This document shows, piece after piece, positions 8,551-18,077 of a stretch of DNA of 64,000 nucleotides. Each line of letters begins with the position of its first letter. Position 1 is the stretch's first letter. Origin of the DNA: Fuerstiella sp. (GTDB taxonomy: Bacteria; Planctomycetota; Planctomycetia; Planctomycetales; Planctomycetaceae); contig JAKVAZ010000010.1 of assembly GCA_022447225.1 (NCBI GenBank), positions 62,001-126,000 on the forward strand, written 5' to 3'. Below the pieces are notes generated by a model, which was not told where the DNA came from, searched no databases, and was given only the letters and a program-made list of their open reading frames with translations. The translations under genes were made by a program, and so were the position numbers.

Positions 8551-10233
8551 TCACTTCTTTTTTCCGCGCGACCAGGAGTCTCGCAGGGTGACCGTGCGGT
8601 TGTAGACGAATTGTTCGTTGGTGCTGTCCGGATCAACACAGAAGTAGCCAAGACGCTCGAACTGAAACCGATCACCGACGCAGGCGGTACCCAGAGACGG
8701 TTCGAGTTTTGCGTTACGAACTATCTGCAGTGAGTTCCGATTCAGGTTGCTTTTCCAGTCTTCGGATGCTCCAACATCGTTCGGGTCTTCTGTCGCGAAG
8801 AGATGATCATAAAGGCGTACTTCAGCTTCCACAGCATGCAGAGCACTCACCCAGTGCAGAGTGGCTTTGACTTTCCGGCCATCGGGTGCGTTTCCTCCCT
8901 GAGTCTCGGGATCGTAGGTACAATGCAATTCGATGATGTTTCCATCGGTGTCTTTGATGGCTTTATCACAACGAATGAAATAGGCGTACCTGAGACGGAC
9001 TTCCCGACCTGGAGCCAGTCGGAAGAATTTCTTTGGGGGATCTTCCATAAAGTCGTCCCGTTCCAGCCATAGTTCCCGACTGAACGGGACCGTTCGTGTG
9101 CCTGCAGCATCATCTTCCGGATTGTTGATTGCCTGAATTTCTTCCTCACGGTCCTCGGGATAATTGGTGATGACTACCTTGACGGGATTCAGCACGGCCA
9201 TTCGGCGTTCCGCCGTCCTGTTCAGATCTTCACGTACACTGTTTTCCAGCAATACCATGTCTGCTGTTGCATCGTGCTTGGTCACTCCCACGTGCGTACA
9301 CAGGTTTCGAACGGAGGCCGGCGTATAACCGCGTCGTCGTAACCCGCAGAGTGTGGGCATGCGAGGATCGTCCCAGCCTGTCACATGACCTTCATTGACC
9401 AGTTCCAGTAGACGACGTTTACTCATCACCGTGTACGTGAGGTTCAGACGATTGAATTCAATCTGCTGCGGATGATGGATGTTGAGCGATTCAAGGTACC
9501 AGTCATACAGTGGACGATTGTTCTCGAATTCCAGCGTGCAAATGCTGTGAGTGACCCCTTCCAGCGAATCCGACTGGCCGTGAGTGAAGTCGTACGTTGG
9601 GTAAATGCACCAGTCATGACCGGTTCGGTGATGTTCCACGTGTCGGATGCGGTACATGATGGGATCCCGCATCAGCATGTGAGGATGAGCCATGTTAATT
9701 TTTGCTCTTAAAACATGTTCCCCGTCCTGGAACTCGCCCGCCTTCATCCTGCGAAAAAGATCCAGGTTTTCTTCAATGCTGCGGTTACGCCACGGGCTGT
9801 CCGTTCCAGCTTCAGAGGGGGTTCCCCGTCCGGATCGGATTTCTTCCAGGCAAAGGCTGCAGACGTAAGCCCTGCCGTCCTGAATCAACTGTTCGGCGAA
9901 CTCATAAAGCCGGGCAAAATAGTCGGAAGCAAAATACAGACGATCTTCCCAGTCGAACCCCAGCCAGCGGATGTCTTTCTGGATGGCGTTCACATACTCC
10001 GTATCCTCTTTTTCCGGATTAGTATCGTCGAAGCGCAGATTCGTCTTACCGCCAAATTCTTCGGCAACACCGAAATTCAGACAAATGCTTTTGGCGTGGC
10101 CGATGTGTAGATAGCCGTTGGGTTCCGGAGGGAACCGGGTATGGACGCGCCCCTTCCATTTCCCGCTGCGCATGTCGTCTTCGATGATCTGACGTACGAA
10201 ATCACGCGATTCAACTGTTTCCTGATCGGACAT
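8551..10233 (-). CDS. glnS: Glutamine--tRNA ligase
   Basis: This 560-residue class I aminoacyl-tRNA synthetase charges tRNA-Gln with glutamine in the cytoplasm. The HIGH motif is in [15 protein letters not shown] near residues 34-48, followed by [10 protein letters not shown], and the KMSKS-like motif is [10 protein letters not shown] near residue 270, as usual in GlnRS. The length matches bacterial GlnRS (about 550), and the two anticodon-binding beta-barrels follow from about 340. The stretch [18 protein letters not shown] and the end [11 protein letters not shown]-like tail are typical of GlnRS rather than GluRS. The start ATG at 10233 has a GGAAGAGA ribosome site. Presence of GlnRS means this lineage charges tRNA-Gln directly. 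It is divergent from the heme protein at 10715. Confidence 0.97.
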   Translation of the reverse strand: MSDQETVESRDFVRQIIEDDMRSGKWKGRVHTRFPPEPNGYLHIGHAKSICLNFGVAEEFGGKTNLRFDDTNPEKEDTEYVNAIQKDIRWLGFDWEDRLYFASDYFARLYEFAEQLIQDGRAYVCSLCLEEIRSGRGTPSEAGTDSPWRNRSIEENLDLFRRMKAGEFQDGEHVLRAKINMAHPHMLMRDPIMYRIRHVEHHRTGHDWCIYPTYDFTHGQSDSLEGVTHSICTLEFENNRPLYDWYLESLNIHHPQQIEFNRLNLTYTVMSKRRLLELVNEGHVTGWDDPRMPTLCGLRRRGYTPASVRNLCTHVGVTKHDATADMVLLENSVREDLNRTAERRMAVLNPVKVVITNYPEDREEEIQAINNPEDDAAGTRTVPFSRELWLERDDFMEDPPKKFFRLAPGREVRLRYAYFIRCDKAIKDTDGNIIELHCTYDPETQGGNAPDGRKVKATLHWVSALHAVEAEVRLYDHLFATEDPNDVGASEDWKSNLNRNSLQIVRNAKLEPSLGTACVGDRFQFERLGYFCVDPDSTNEQFVYNRTVTLRDSWSRGKKK

Positions 10234-10714
10234 TCCGTCTCTTCCAGCATTGACTGCGATATTCTCGTTGCCGCAATTCGATCGGCGACGACTGCTGACA
10301 GGACAATAGCCAGGAGCGACCGGTTCACGGAAGGCCGGACAGACCGTGTGGACTGTGAACTGCAGAATTGGGACAGGACACTGGACGGATGGCTACGGTG
10401 AAACGTTCTGTTCCGGATTCACCATTGGAGACACAGTTGACGTCAAGTCTTCCTGCCCGTTCAACGGTACCGGGCCTGTCAGCCCTCAGGGCTGTTTTGC
10501 GTATTCTGCGACCGCGAGCTGTGAATCTGCGGCCCGCCCGCGAACAGAAAGAACTTAACCGGTTGTGTCGTCGGCCTGTTGTCGACACACATCCGTAACG
10601 AATCGATGAGAAAAAAACAGCATCAGCACAGGCAATTCGCCTTTCGACATTCTATTGTGTGCGGCGCGTCATGTGTTCTGCCATTTTACCTGCCCGTATT
10701 CCCGGGAGCATTTC
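10234..10714. other. Divergent intergenic region
   Basis: This 481-base stretch separates glnS (-) from the large heme protein (+). The frame of the heme protein stays open back to 10655, but the segment before 10715 lacks signal-peptide character. No RNA gene or clear promoter was recognised. Confidence 0.45.
10703..10707 (+). promoter_or_regulatory. Shine-Dalgarno deciding the start of the large heme protein
   Basis: GGGAG lies 7 bases before the ATG at 10715, and a signal peptide follows at once. The longer frame beginning at 10655 has neither feature. Confidence 0.65.
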
Positions 10715-13700
10715 ATGAGATCAGGCACCGTTATCTGTTTCTCGGCAATCCTGACGACGATATCAACCGTAGCTTCTGTTGCCCGGTCAGACCAGCCGAT
10801 TCTGAAGTTAAATCCCGGCGATCATGTTGCTTACATCGGCAACACACTGGCTGACCGCATGCAGCACCACGGTTGGCTCGAGGCGCACATTCAGGCGGTC
10901 TTTCCCGACCACGACCTGGTTTTTCGCAATCTTGGGTATCCTGGCGATGAGCTGAAGCAACGGAGTCGAGCTGACAATTTCGGTTCACCGGATCAATGGC
11001 TGGCTAAAGTCAAAGCCGACGTGATTTTTGGATTTTTTGGATACAACGAAGCGTTTCGAGGCGAAGGCGGACTCAAATCCTTCCGACAGAACCTCACCGA
11101 GATTCTGGATGGCATGCGGCAGCAGCAGTACAACGGCAGATCTGCTCCCCGAATTGTGATGTTTTCGCCGATTGCTCATGAGGATCTCCATAGTCCGCAT
11201 CTGCCCGATGGTTCAGCAAATAATCAGAATCTTGGATTGTATACCGATGCGATGCAGGCGGTCTGTGCCGACAGAGACGTTGCATTCGTGGATTTGTTTC
11301 ATCCAACGCTGCAGATGTACACCACAGCTGACGAACCGTTGACACTCAACGGTATTCATTTGCTTGAACACGGCAACCAAAAGCTTGCCGAACATATTGT
11401 GGGCGTCTTGTTCGGTGAAGCAGCACAAATTCAAAAGTCGGGTACGGCATGGCCGAAGTTGCAGGCTGCGGTCCTTGACAAGAATCTTCACTGGTTTAGT
11501 CGTTATCGGGTCGTCGACGAATACAACGTGTTTGGCGGTCGTTCCAGACTCGCCTGGTTTGGCCAGTCCAACGGTGACGTGATGATGCGGGAGATGGAGA
11601 TCTTTGACGTGATGACGGCGACCCGCGACCGCCGCATCTGGGCGATCGCTCAGGGCGGTGATCTCACAATTACGGATGACAATCTTCCTGAAACGCTGCT
11701 GGTGAAGACCAACAAACCCGGGCCTCTACAAGGAGACAAATTCGAATATCTCAGCCCTCAGGGCACAGCAGAAACGATGACGCTTGCGGAGGGGCTGGAG
11801 GTTAACGTCTTTGCCTCTGAGGAAATGTTTCCGGAAATGATCAATCCTGTGCAGATGGCGGTGGATACAGACGGGCGTCTGTTCGTGTCCGTCTGGCCGT
11901 CGTATCCGCACTGGAATCCCACGAAAGCGCGTCGCGACCGGATTCTGTGTCTGCCGGATGAAGATGGCGACGGAGTTGCCGATGAGTGTCGTGTCTTTGC
12001 CGATGAACTGAATAGTGTCACCGGGATTGAATTCTGGGGGGGGGGATTACTGGTTGCCGCTCCTCCGGAAATCTGGTTCCTGAAAGACACGAATGGTGAT
12101 GATACTGCCGACGTGAGGATCCGTATGCTGCAGGGGGTCTCCAGTGCCGATACACACCATTCTGCCAATGCGATGTTGATCGGTACGGATGGAGGCCTCT
12201 ACTGGTCGAGAGGAATCTTTAATGTGGCCAGCATGGAAACACCAACCGGCACTTACCGGTCAGGTCGCAGCGGTGTTCATCGCTTTGATCCTCGGACCTT
12301 CGAAATGAGCTTTGTGTTTCCGATCGGTCCGAATCCGCATGGTCATGTCATGGATCAGTGGGGCTACCACTTTGCCAACGATGGCACCAGCGGCACTGGC
12401 AGTTACGTCAATATCGGAAATGGTGAAGGCAACAAACAGTGGTTTAAAAAACGTGTGCGTCCGGTTGCTGCAACCGGCATTCTTTCCAGTAGTCACTTTC
12501 CCGATGACATGCAGGGAAATTTTCTGATCTGCAACTGCATTGGTGTACTGGGGGTTCTGCAGCACGAAGTTCACTACAGCGGAGCTGATATAACGGCGAA
12601 AGAAATTGAACCCATCCTGCTAGCTGATGATCCGAATTTCCGACCGACTGATGTTGAAATCGGTGGTGATGGAGCACTCTATGTGTCTGACTGGAGCAAT
12701 GCGCTCATTGGTCACATGCAACACAACATGAGAGATCCTAACCGTGACGACGAACACGGACGAATCTATCGCGTTACTGCAAAAGGACGACCGCTGGTTC
12801 AAACACCCAGATTGAAAGGAAAGCCGGTTGCCGAAGTGTGTCAGGCATTCTATGCCAAAGAAAACAGCGTCCGTTACCGGGCCAGACTGGAGCTCAGTGG
12901 TCAGGATCCGCAAAACATCATGCACCAGGTCGGTAACTTTGCGGCAAATCTTGACTCTCAGAATCCGAGGGATGCACAGGCACTTCTGGAATGTCTGTGG
13001 GTCTTCGAAGAACAACGCATTCCCAACCCGGGCCTGTTGGCAATGGTTTACAGAGCCAGAGAACCACGTGTGCGAGCTGCCGCAATTCGCACTCTGGGCA
13101 ACTGGACAGCAAAGATCGGTGACTGGAAGCGATTGCTTAATCAGGCGGCGACGGACGAATCGGCACTGGTCCGCGCGGAAGCTGTGAAGACTGCGGTGTC
13201 GTTCGGCGGCAGTGATGCTGCCGAAGCGGTCTTTACTGTGTCCACACTGCCAACCGATCCGGAACTCGATACGGTACTGAAATACGCCCGGAGAAAACTG
13301 CAGCTGGACAACATCATCCAAGATTCAATCGCTGCACAACAGCCATTATCTGATGTCGCCAGAACGTACGCACTGCGGCACGCTGCGACATCCGATTTGC
13401 TCAGGCTGAGTCCGGATGCCGATCTGTACGAAGCAGTTCTCGGCCGACCGGACGCCTCACTCAAAGCATTGCGTACTGCACTGAAAGGACTTGCTGATAT
13501 TCGCGCGAGAAACACTCTGCCTTTGTTGCTTGAATTAATTGAGCAGTACGATCTGAACGATGGTGATGCGACGTCGTTAATGCGACTGCTTGTGCAGGTG
13601 CCGTTTACAGATCTTCGGCCGGAGCGGGGTCGACTGGAGGAACTCGCTGCAAACGGACGGAATTCCGTCACGCGTCAGGCTGCAGTTGCGGCCTTGATTA

Positions 13701-15175
13701 TTGCAGATAGCTCTGCTGATGATGCTTGGCTGGCGGCAAGTCGAGATGAGAGATCGGTCAGAGATTTTCTGAACGCCGTTCCCCATATTACAGACGATTC
13801 GCTGCGCGGATCGGTATTTACGATTGTACAGTCACTGCTGCATTCGGTGTCCGTTGCTCAACGTGAGTCACTGACCGATGCTGCCGTTCGAACGCTGGCT
13901 GCAGTTCCCGGACATGAGGAAGCACGTGTCAGCGAACTTTCTGGTCTGATGAAAGCGGGGCGCAGTCGATCTCCCGTTGTTCACACACTGCTTCAGATTC
14001 CGGTTGCGGACTGGCCCGAATCAGCCGTACAACCGATAGCCGACAACCTCATCGGCTACCTGACTTCAATGCCAACTTCCGGACGCACGGGTGAACAGGC
14101 GTCAGAAGCGGTGCGGCTGGCCAGGTCGCTGGTGCCGCGTCTGGGAAAAAATGACGGTAAAGCGCTGCTGGAACGTCTGGAAAACCTCGATGTGCGAGTG
14201 ATTGCAATCGGTACTGTTCCTGCCCGAATGATCTTTGATAAGGAACTTCTCGTGGCAGAAGTCGGTAAGCCGGTGGAGTTTCGTTTTTCCAACTCCGATG
14301 ATATGCCCCATAACTTTGCGATTGTACAGCCAGGTGCGATGCGGGAGATTGGTGAACAGGCCGAAGCAACAGCACGTGATCCTGACGCCATTCAGAGGCA
14401 TTACATTCCAAAATCGGACAAAGTTTTGCTGGCCAGTCGACTTCTGCAGCCTGAGGAGACTCAGTCACTCAGTTTCCAAGTTCCTGAGACTCCGGGCGTC
14501 TATCCTTATGTTTGTACCTACCCCGGACACTGGCGACGTATGTTCGGCGCTCTGTATGTTGTTGCCAGCCTGGAGGAATATCAGGCTGCACCGGAAACGT
14601 ATCTCGCGGACAATCCGTTACCGGTCAGGGACAGTCTGCTTGAAATGACCGGCCGTAACCGCGAATGGACGGTGCCCGATCTGCTGGCTGACATCAAATC
14701 TTTGAAAAACGGCAGATCGTTTTCCGTTGGAAAGCAACTTTTCAAAGTTGCCGGCTGTGTGGCCTGCCATCAACTCAACAACGAAGGTCGTGTGTTCGGT
14801 CCCGACCTGGCGAAGCTGGAACCAAAAAAACGGACGGTGAAACATCTGCTGGAATCGATGATCGATCCATCTAAGGAGATCGACGACAGATTTCGTTCCT
14901 GGACATTCGTGATGACTTCCGGAAAAACAGTGACCGGTATGATCATGAAAGAAACAGATGAAGAAGTGCAGGTGGTGATTGATCCGCTGGCCAAGAACAG
15001 TCCGACAGTGCTTAAACGGGCTGAGATCGATGAACGGGTCAGAAGTGACACGTCACTGATGCCGAAGAGTCTGCTGAACCGATTGACGCAGGAAGATATC
15101 TTCGACCTGTTTGCTTACGTCATTTCGGCGGGCGATCGCGAACACGTGTTATTCCATGGCCCGCACGATCACTGA
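10715..15175 (+). CDS. PVC-type multidomain protein: SGNH hydrolase, propeller dehydrogenase, HEAT, cupredoxin, cytochrome c
   Basis: This 1486-residue exported protein has a signal peptide in its first 25 residues. Domains in order are: an SGNH/GDSL hydrolase-like domain at about 33-240 (YIGNTLADRM, LGYPGDEL); a spacer; a membrane-bound-dehydrogenase-type beta-propeller at about 355-690 (GLEVNVFASEEMFPE, DTDGRLFVS, DEDGDGVAD); HEAT-like helical repeats at about 705-1090; a type 1 copper cupredoxin at about 1170-1290; and a C-terminal cytochrome c at about 1335-1486. The copper ligands fit His1199, Cys1267, His1272 and Met1276 (CTYPGHWRRM). The heme motif is CVACH, Cys1348-Cys1351-His1352. 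Both redox centres sit next to each other at the end, so electrons could pass from propeller-bound substrate through copper and heme; this is inference. The family is planctomycete/verrucomicrobial and its substrate is unknown. A run of ten G lies at 12036-12045 within the propeller. Confidence 0.93.
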   Translation: MRSGTVICFSAILTTISTVASVARSDQPILKLNPGDHVAYIGNTLADRMQHHGWLEAHIQAVFPDHDLVFRNLGYPGDELKQRSRADNFGSPDQWLAKVKADVIFGFFGYNEAFRGEGGLKSFRQNLTEILDGMRQQQYNGRSAPRIVMFSPIAHEDLHSPHLPDGSANNQNLGLYTDAMQAVCADRDVAFVDLFHPTLQMYTTADEPLTLNGIHLLEHGNQKLAEHIVGVLFGEAAQIQKSGTAWPKLQAAVLDKNLHWFSRYRVVDEYNVFGGRSRLAWFGQSNGDVMMREMEIFDVMTATRDRRIWAIAQGGDLTITDDNLPETLLVKTNKPGPLQGDKFEYLSPQGTAETMTLAEGLEVNVFASEEMFPEMINPVQMAVDTDGRLFVSVWPSYPHWNPTKARRDRILCLPDEDGDGVADECRVFADELNSVTGIEFWGGGLLVAAPPEIWFLKDTNGDDTADVRIRMLQGVSSADTHHSANAMLIGTDGGLYWSRGIFNVASMETPTGTYRSGRSGVHRFDPRTFEMSFVFPIGPNPHGHVMDQWGYHFANDGTSGTGSYVNIGNGEGNKQWFKKRVRPVAATGILSSSHFPDDMQGNFLICNCIGVLGVLQHEVHYSGADITAKEIEPILLADDPNFRPTDVEIGGDGALYVSDWSNALIGHMQHNMRDPNRDDEHGRIYRVTAKGRPLVQTPRLKGKPVAEVCQAFYAKENSVRYRARLELSGQDPQNIMHQVGNFAANLDSQNPRDAQALLECLWVFEEQRIPNPGLLAMVYRAREPRVRAAAIRTLGNWTAKIGDWKRLLNQAATDESALVRAEAVKTAVSFGGSDAAEAVFTVSTLPTDPELDTVLKYARRKLQLDNIIQDSIAAQQPLSDVARTYALRHAATSDLLRLSPDADLYEAVLGRPDASLKALRTALKGLADIRARNTLPLLLELIEQYDLNDGDATSLMRLLVQVPFTDLRPERGRLEELAANGRNSVTRQAAVAALIIADSSADDAWLAASRDERSVRDFLNAVPHITDDSLRGSVFTIVQSLLHSVSVAQRESLTDAAVRTLAAVPGHEEARVSELSGLMKAGRSRSPVVHTLLQIPVADWPESAVQPIADNLIGYLTSMPTSGRTGEQASEAVRLARSLVPRLGKNDGKALLERLENLDVRVIAIGTVPARMIFDKELLVAEVGKPVEFRFSNSDDMPHNFAIVQPGAMREIGEQAEATARDPDAIQRHYIPKSDKVLLASRLLQPEETQSLSFQVPETPGVYPYVCTYPGHWRRMFGALYVVASLEEYQAAPETYLADNPLPVRDSLLEMTGRNREWTVPDLLADIKSLKNGRSFSVGKQLFKVAGCVACHQLNNEGRVFGPDLAKLEPKKRTVKHLLESMIDPSKEIDDRFRSWTFVMTSGKTVTGMIMKETDEEVQVVIDPLAKNSPTVLKRAEIDERVRSDTSLMPKSLLNRLTQEDIFDLFAYVISAGDREHVLFHGPHDH
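12036..12045 (+). repeat. G10 homopolymer inside a coding sequence
   Basis: Ten consecutive G bases lie in frame in the propeller domain of the 1486-residue protein and encode part of FWGGGLL. Runs of this length are prone to slippage, which would truncate the protein before its HEAT, copper and heme domains. Confidence 0.9.
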
Positions 15176-15336
15176 ATGTCGTGCGGAGATTTGGCAGAAA
15201 GAGTCAGTCCCGTTGCATCGGGTGTGCAGGAATCGCCTGACAGGGCATCCCGCCATGTACGTATACCTGTTGCAATCTTCGGAGGGGCAGTGACTGTCTC
15301 AGCACCAGGGGGTGTGATCAGCAAAAAGGGGATTCA

Positions 15337-16281
15337 ATGAGCTGTTTGTTAATTAATGACGATGATATTTCCCGAAACCTGACCATGTCGCAGGCAGTGA
15401 CCTGCATGGAAGAGACTTTTCGGCTGCATGCGGCGGGCGCGTTGATCGCTCCGGCACGCTCCGTTTCTAATATGGGCGAAGCGGGGAAACTTGTGTTTAC
15501 TGTTGGGGGCTCTACCGGCGGAGGGGCGCTGGTCGGTTTTCGAGCCTATGACATGAAACATTTCAAATCACCCGGGCGCGATGAACTGGTAGCGGTTTTC
15601 TGCGGCAGCACCGGTTCAATCAGGGCGGTCGTTGCGGGGACTCAACTGGGCCCGATTCGTACCGGCGCCATCGGTGGTGTGGCCGTCAAATATTTGTCAC
15701 ACCCGGATTCCAAAGTACTGGGGCTCATCGGAACCGGTCCCCAGGGACGTACTCAGTTACTGGCTGCTGCGGCAGTTCGACAGTTTGAAAAGATTCGGGT
15801 ATTCAGTCGCAATCCACAGCGCTGTGCTGAATTTGCTGCGCAAATGACCAGGGAGTCAGGTCAACCGGTGCAGGCAGCGGGCTCTGCGCGTGATGCCGTC
15901 GAAGACGCGGATGTGCTGATTTGTGCTACGGTGAGTCCCACTCCGGTGATTCAGGCCGACTGGCTCAAGCCGGGAGTCCACATCAATAACATTGGCCCAA
16001 AGTTCAAAAACAACCACGAATTTGACCTGCATGTCGCCGAACGGGCAGCCCGGCTGATAACCGACACGCTGGCCCAGGTTGATGATTACGGCGACGAGTT
16101 TATTACAGCGCAAAGCCCGCTGCACAACAGCCTGCAGGAACTTGCACCGTTCGTGGCCGGAACCGAATCCATCGATCGCTCCCCGGAAGAAATTACGTTG
16201 TTCTATTCACTGGGCCTTGCCGGAACGGAGGTGACGCTGGCGGCTTTGGTCGCAGAACGAATGACAACACAGGTTTCATGA
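15337..16281 (+). CDS. Ornithine cyclodeaminase / mu-crystallin family protein
   Basis: This 314-residue protein has the NAD(P)-binding Rossmann signature GLIGTGPQGRTQ near residues 130-140 and the family motifs VVAGTQLGPIRTGAIGGVA and PGVHINNIGPKF. Members include ornithine cyclodeaminase, alanine dehydrogenase (archaeal type) and ketimine/imine reductases such as delta-1-piperideine-2-carboxylate reductase; the exact substrate cannot be told from the sequence. Length is normal (about 310-340). The ATG at 15337 is preceded by AAGGGG. It lies 161 bases behind the large heme protein and is convergent with the catabolic operon at 16486-21321, so it may or may not be part of either unit. Confidence 0.88.
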   Translation: MSCLLINDDDISRNLTMSQAVTCMEETFRLHAAGALIAPARSVSNMGEAGKLVFTVGGSTGGGALVGFRAYDMKHFKSPGRDELVAVFCGSTGSIRAVVAGTQLGPIRTGAIGGVAVKYLSHPDSKVLGLIGTGPQGRTQLLAAAAVRQFEKIRVFSRNPQRCAEFAAQMTRESGQPVQAAGSARDAVEDADVLICATVSPTPVIQADWLKPGVHINNIGPKFKNNHEFDLHVAERAARLITDTLAQVDDYGDEFITAQSPLHNSLQELAPFVAGTESIDRSPEEITLFYSLGLAGTEVTLAALVAERMTTQVS

Positions 16282-16455
16282 GACAATTGATTGATTCAGG
16301 ACGTGCTGTGAAGCCTGTAAAGGGCCGCACCGACTTCACGACCAATGAAACCGAGTACTCGCTGATCGCTATCGAAGTCGTTACTGACTTCGCACTTAAA
16401 ATCAGGGATTACAGTCAGCCAAAGGAAGCACAACTCTCTGAGCTCAACTGTGTTC

Positions 16456-16470
16456 GGACTGCAACAGTCC
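16456..16470. terminator. Small hairpin between convergent genes
   Basis: GGACTG-CAA-CAGTCC forms a perfect 6-base-pair stem with a 3-base loop, just past the end of the catabolic operon on the minus strand. No T-run is present, so it is only a possible terminator. Confidence 0.3.
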
Positions 16471-16485
16471 TGTCCAGGGCGTGAA

Positions 16486-17319
16486 TCAGGTCTTCTGCCT
16501 TTTCGGGGGAGCAGCGGCGACACCTTCCAGACCACCGCTCACACGCAGGACTTCTCCGGTGATCCATGCCGACGCGGGGCTGCACAGAAACGCGACACCG
16601 TTTGCGATATCTGCAGCTTCTCCCCAGCGTCCCAGCGGAACAGCTTTTTCAATCCGATTGACCATTTCATCCATGGAAATGTTCAGACTCTGGCGGCGCT
16701 GATCCATGACAGACTTATTGAAGTCTGTGTACACAGGGCCGGGACAAACCGCATTGACGCGGACACCATAGGCTGCCAGTTCCAGTGACAGCGTGCGCGT
16801 CAGCATAATGACGGCCGCTTTGGCCACGTTGTACGCCGCGACCAGTGCCGCGGGATTCTGCCCGTTGATCGATGAAATATTGACGATGGATCCGGACTCC
16901 TGCCGCTCCATGATGGTCCCGGCCGCACGACAGCAGTAAAACGTTCCGTTCAGAGTAATGTTCATGACGCGGTGCCACTCTTCATCGCTCAGATCGACTG
17001 TCGGCGTCACCGTCTGTCCGACTCCCGCATTGTTGACAAGGACGTCCAGGCTTCCGTGCTGTTCGACCACTTTGTCGAAGAACGCTGTGACTTCGGTGCT
17101 GTTGGCGACATCGAGTGCTGCCGGGTGAACACTGAGTCCGTCCTGCCGGAGACGATCAGCTTCGGTCTGCACTTTGTCCTGCTGCAGATCCGCCATCACA
17201 ACAGTGGCGCCATCGCGGGCCAGTCGTTCTGACATCGCGAGTCCGAGTCCCTGAGCCGCTCCGGTCACGACAGCGATCCGGCCGTCAAGATTAGTCCTGT
17301 CCGCTGGTTGATTACTCAT
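16486..17319 (-). CDS. SDR family NAD-dependent oxidoreductase (operon gene 5)
   Basis: This 277-residue classical short-chain dehydrogenase has the cofactor motif TGAAQGLG (residues 19-26), NNAG at 96-99, a catalytic Ser at 149/150 and the YxxxK pair Tyr163-Lys167. Asp44 at the end of strand 2 (VVMADL) suggests NAD rather than NADP. The ATG at 17319 overlaps the stop of the aldolase gene by four bases (ATGA), a sign of translational coupling. As the last gene of the operon it probably oxidises a hydroxyl of the sugar acid or sugar handled by the other products; the substrate is inference. Confidence 0.92.
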   Translation of the reverse strand: MSNQPADRTNLDGRIAVVTGAAQGLGLAMSERLARDGATVVMADLQQDKVQTEADRLRQDGLSVHPAALDVANSTEVTAFFDKVVEQHGSLDVLVNNAGVGQTVTPTVDLSDEEWHRVMNITLNGTFYCCRAAGTIMERQESGSIVNISSINGQNPAALVAAYNVAKAAVIMLTRTLSLELAAYGVRVNAVCPGPVYTDFNKSVMDQRRQSLNISMDEMVNRIEKAVPLGRWGEAADIANGVAFLCSPASAWITGEVLRVSGGLEGVAAAPPKRQKT

Positions 17320-18077
17320 GCTCTGACATCCTCAATAAACTGTCTGGAATTCTTCGCCATATGAGCAATGGCGTGTGTTGCCAGGTAACGCACCCCCAGG
17401 TCGGTATATCGTCGGGCCGCGTCCACATCCGCCGCAATACAGCCGGCGATTTTCCCGGCGGCTACAATACGTTTGATGCAGTCTTCAACACAGTTGACGA
17501 CTTTGGGGTCTTTGGCTTTTCCCGGGACTCCCAGACTGTTAGACAGATCGACCGGGCCGACGTAGTACACGTCGATTCCCTCGACTTCCAAAAGTTGATC
17601 CAGATTATTGGCTGCATCGATGTGTTCAATATGGGCGATTACCATCGTTTCGCGATTGGCGGCAGCCGTGTATTCCGGCATGGAACCTTTAAGTCCGTAT
17701 CCGGATGCTCTGACCCCGGCCAGTCCTCGATGTCCCTGGGGGCCGTATTTCGAACTGGCGACCATGTCTTTTGCTTCATCAACCTGGCTGATTTCCGGCA
17801 CGTGAATGCCCAGTGCACCAACGTCCAGGGCTCGGAGAATCAAATGACCCGTATTATGGGATACACGGATGATGGGTGTGACTTCTGCGTATTCCGCGGC
17901 ACGCACCATGTCTTCAGCCATACCAATATCGACCGGTCCGTGTTCCATATCGATCACCACGAAATCAAAGCCGAGCAGACCAACAATCTCGGTTAACCTT
18001 GCGGATGGCACATACACGAAGCTGCCGATCACGAGTTCGCCGGCCTCAAGTTTTCGTTTTGTCGTATTAACGTTCAT
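17316..18077 (-). CDS. HpcH/HpaI aldolase (2-keto-3-deoxy acid aldolase type)
   Basis: This 253-residue protein is a class II metal-dependent aldolase of the HpaI family, which cleaves 2-keto-3-deoxy acids to pyruvate and an aldehyde. Residues match the known site: His46 in DMEHG (base), Arg71 in IIRVS, and the metal ligands Glu151 (AHIEHIDAANN) and Asp177 (GPVDLSNSLG). Length is typical. Relatives include 2-keto-3-deoxy-L-rhamnonate and 4-hydroxy-2-oxoheptanedioate aldolases, and the sequence alone does not decide between them. It is flanked by two SDR genes with zero and minus-four base spacing, so the three are surely co-translated and probably act on one pathway. Confidence 0.92.
   Translation of the reverse strand: MNVNTTKRKLEAGELVIGSFVYVPSARLTEIVGLLGFDFVVIDMEHGPVDIGMAEDMVRAAEYAEVTPIIRVSHNTGHLILRALDVGALGIHVPEISQVDEAKDMVASSKYGPQGHRGLAGVRASGYGLKGSMPEYTAAANRETMVIAHIEHIDAANNLDQLLEVEGIDVYYVGPVDLSNSLGVPGKAKDPKVVNCVEDCIKRIVAAGKIAGCIAADVDAARRYTDLGVRYLATHAIAHMAKNSRQFIEDVRA

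Noticed and set aside
16278-16484. A 68-codon frame whose ATG overlaps the ornithine cyclodeaminase stop (ATGA)
   Set aside because: The overlap looks like translational coupling, but the protein has no motif or domain and no ribosome site of its own, and it runs into the convergent operon end.
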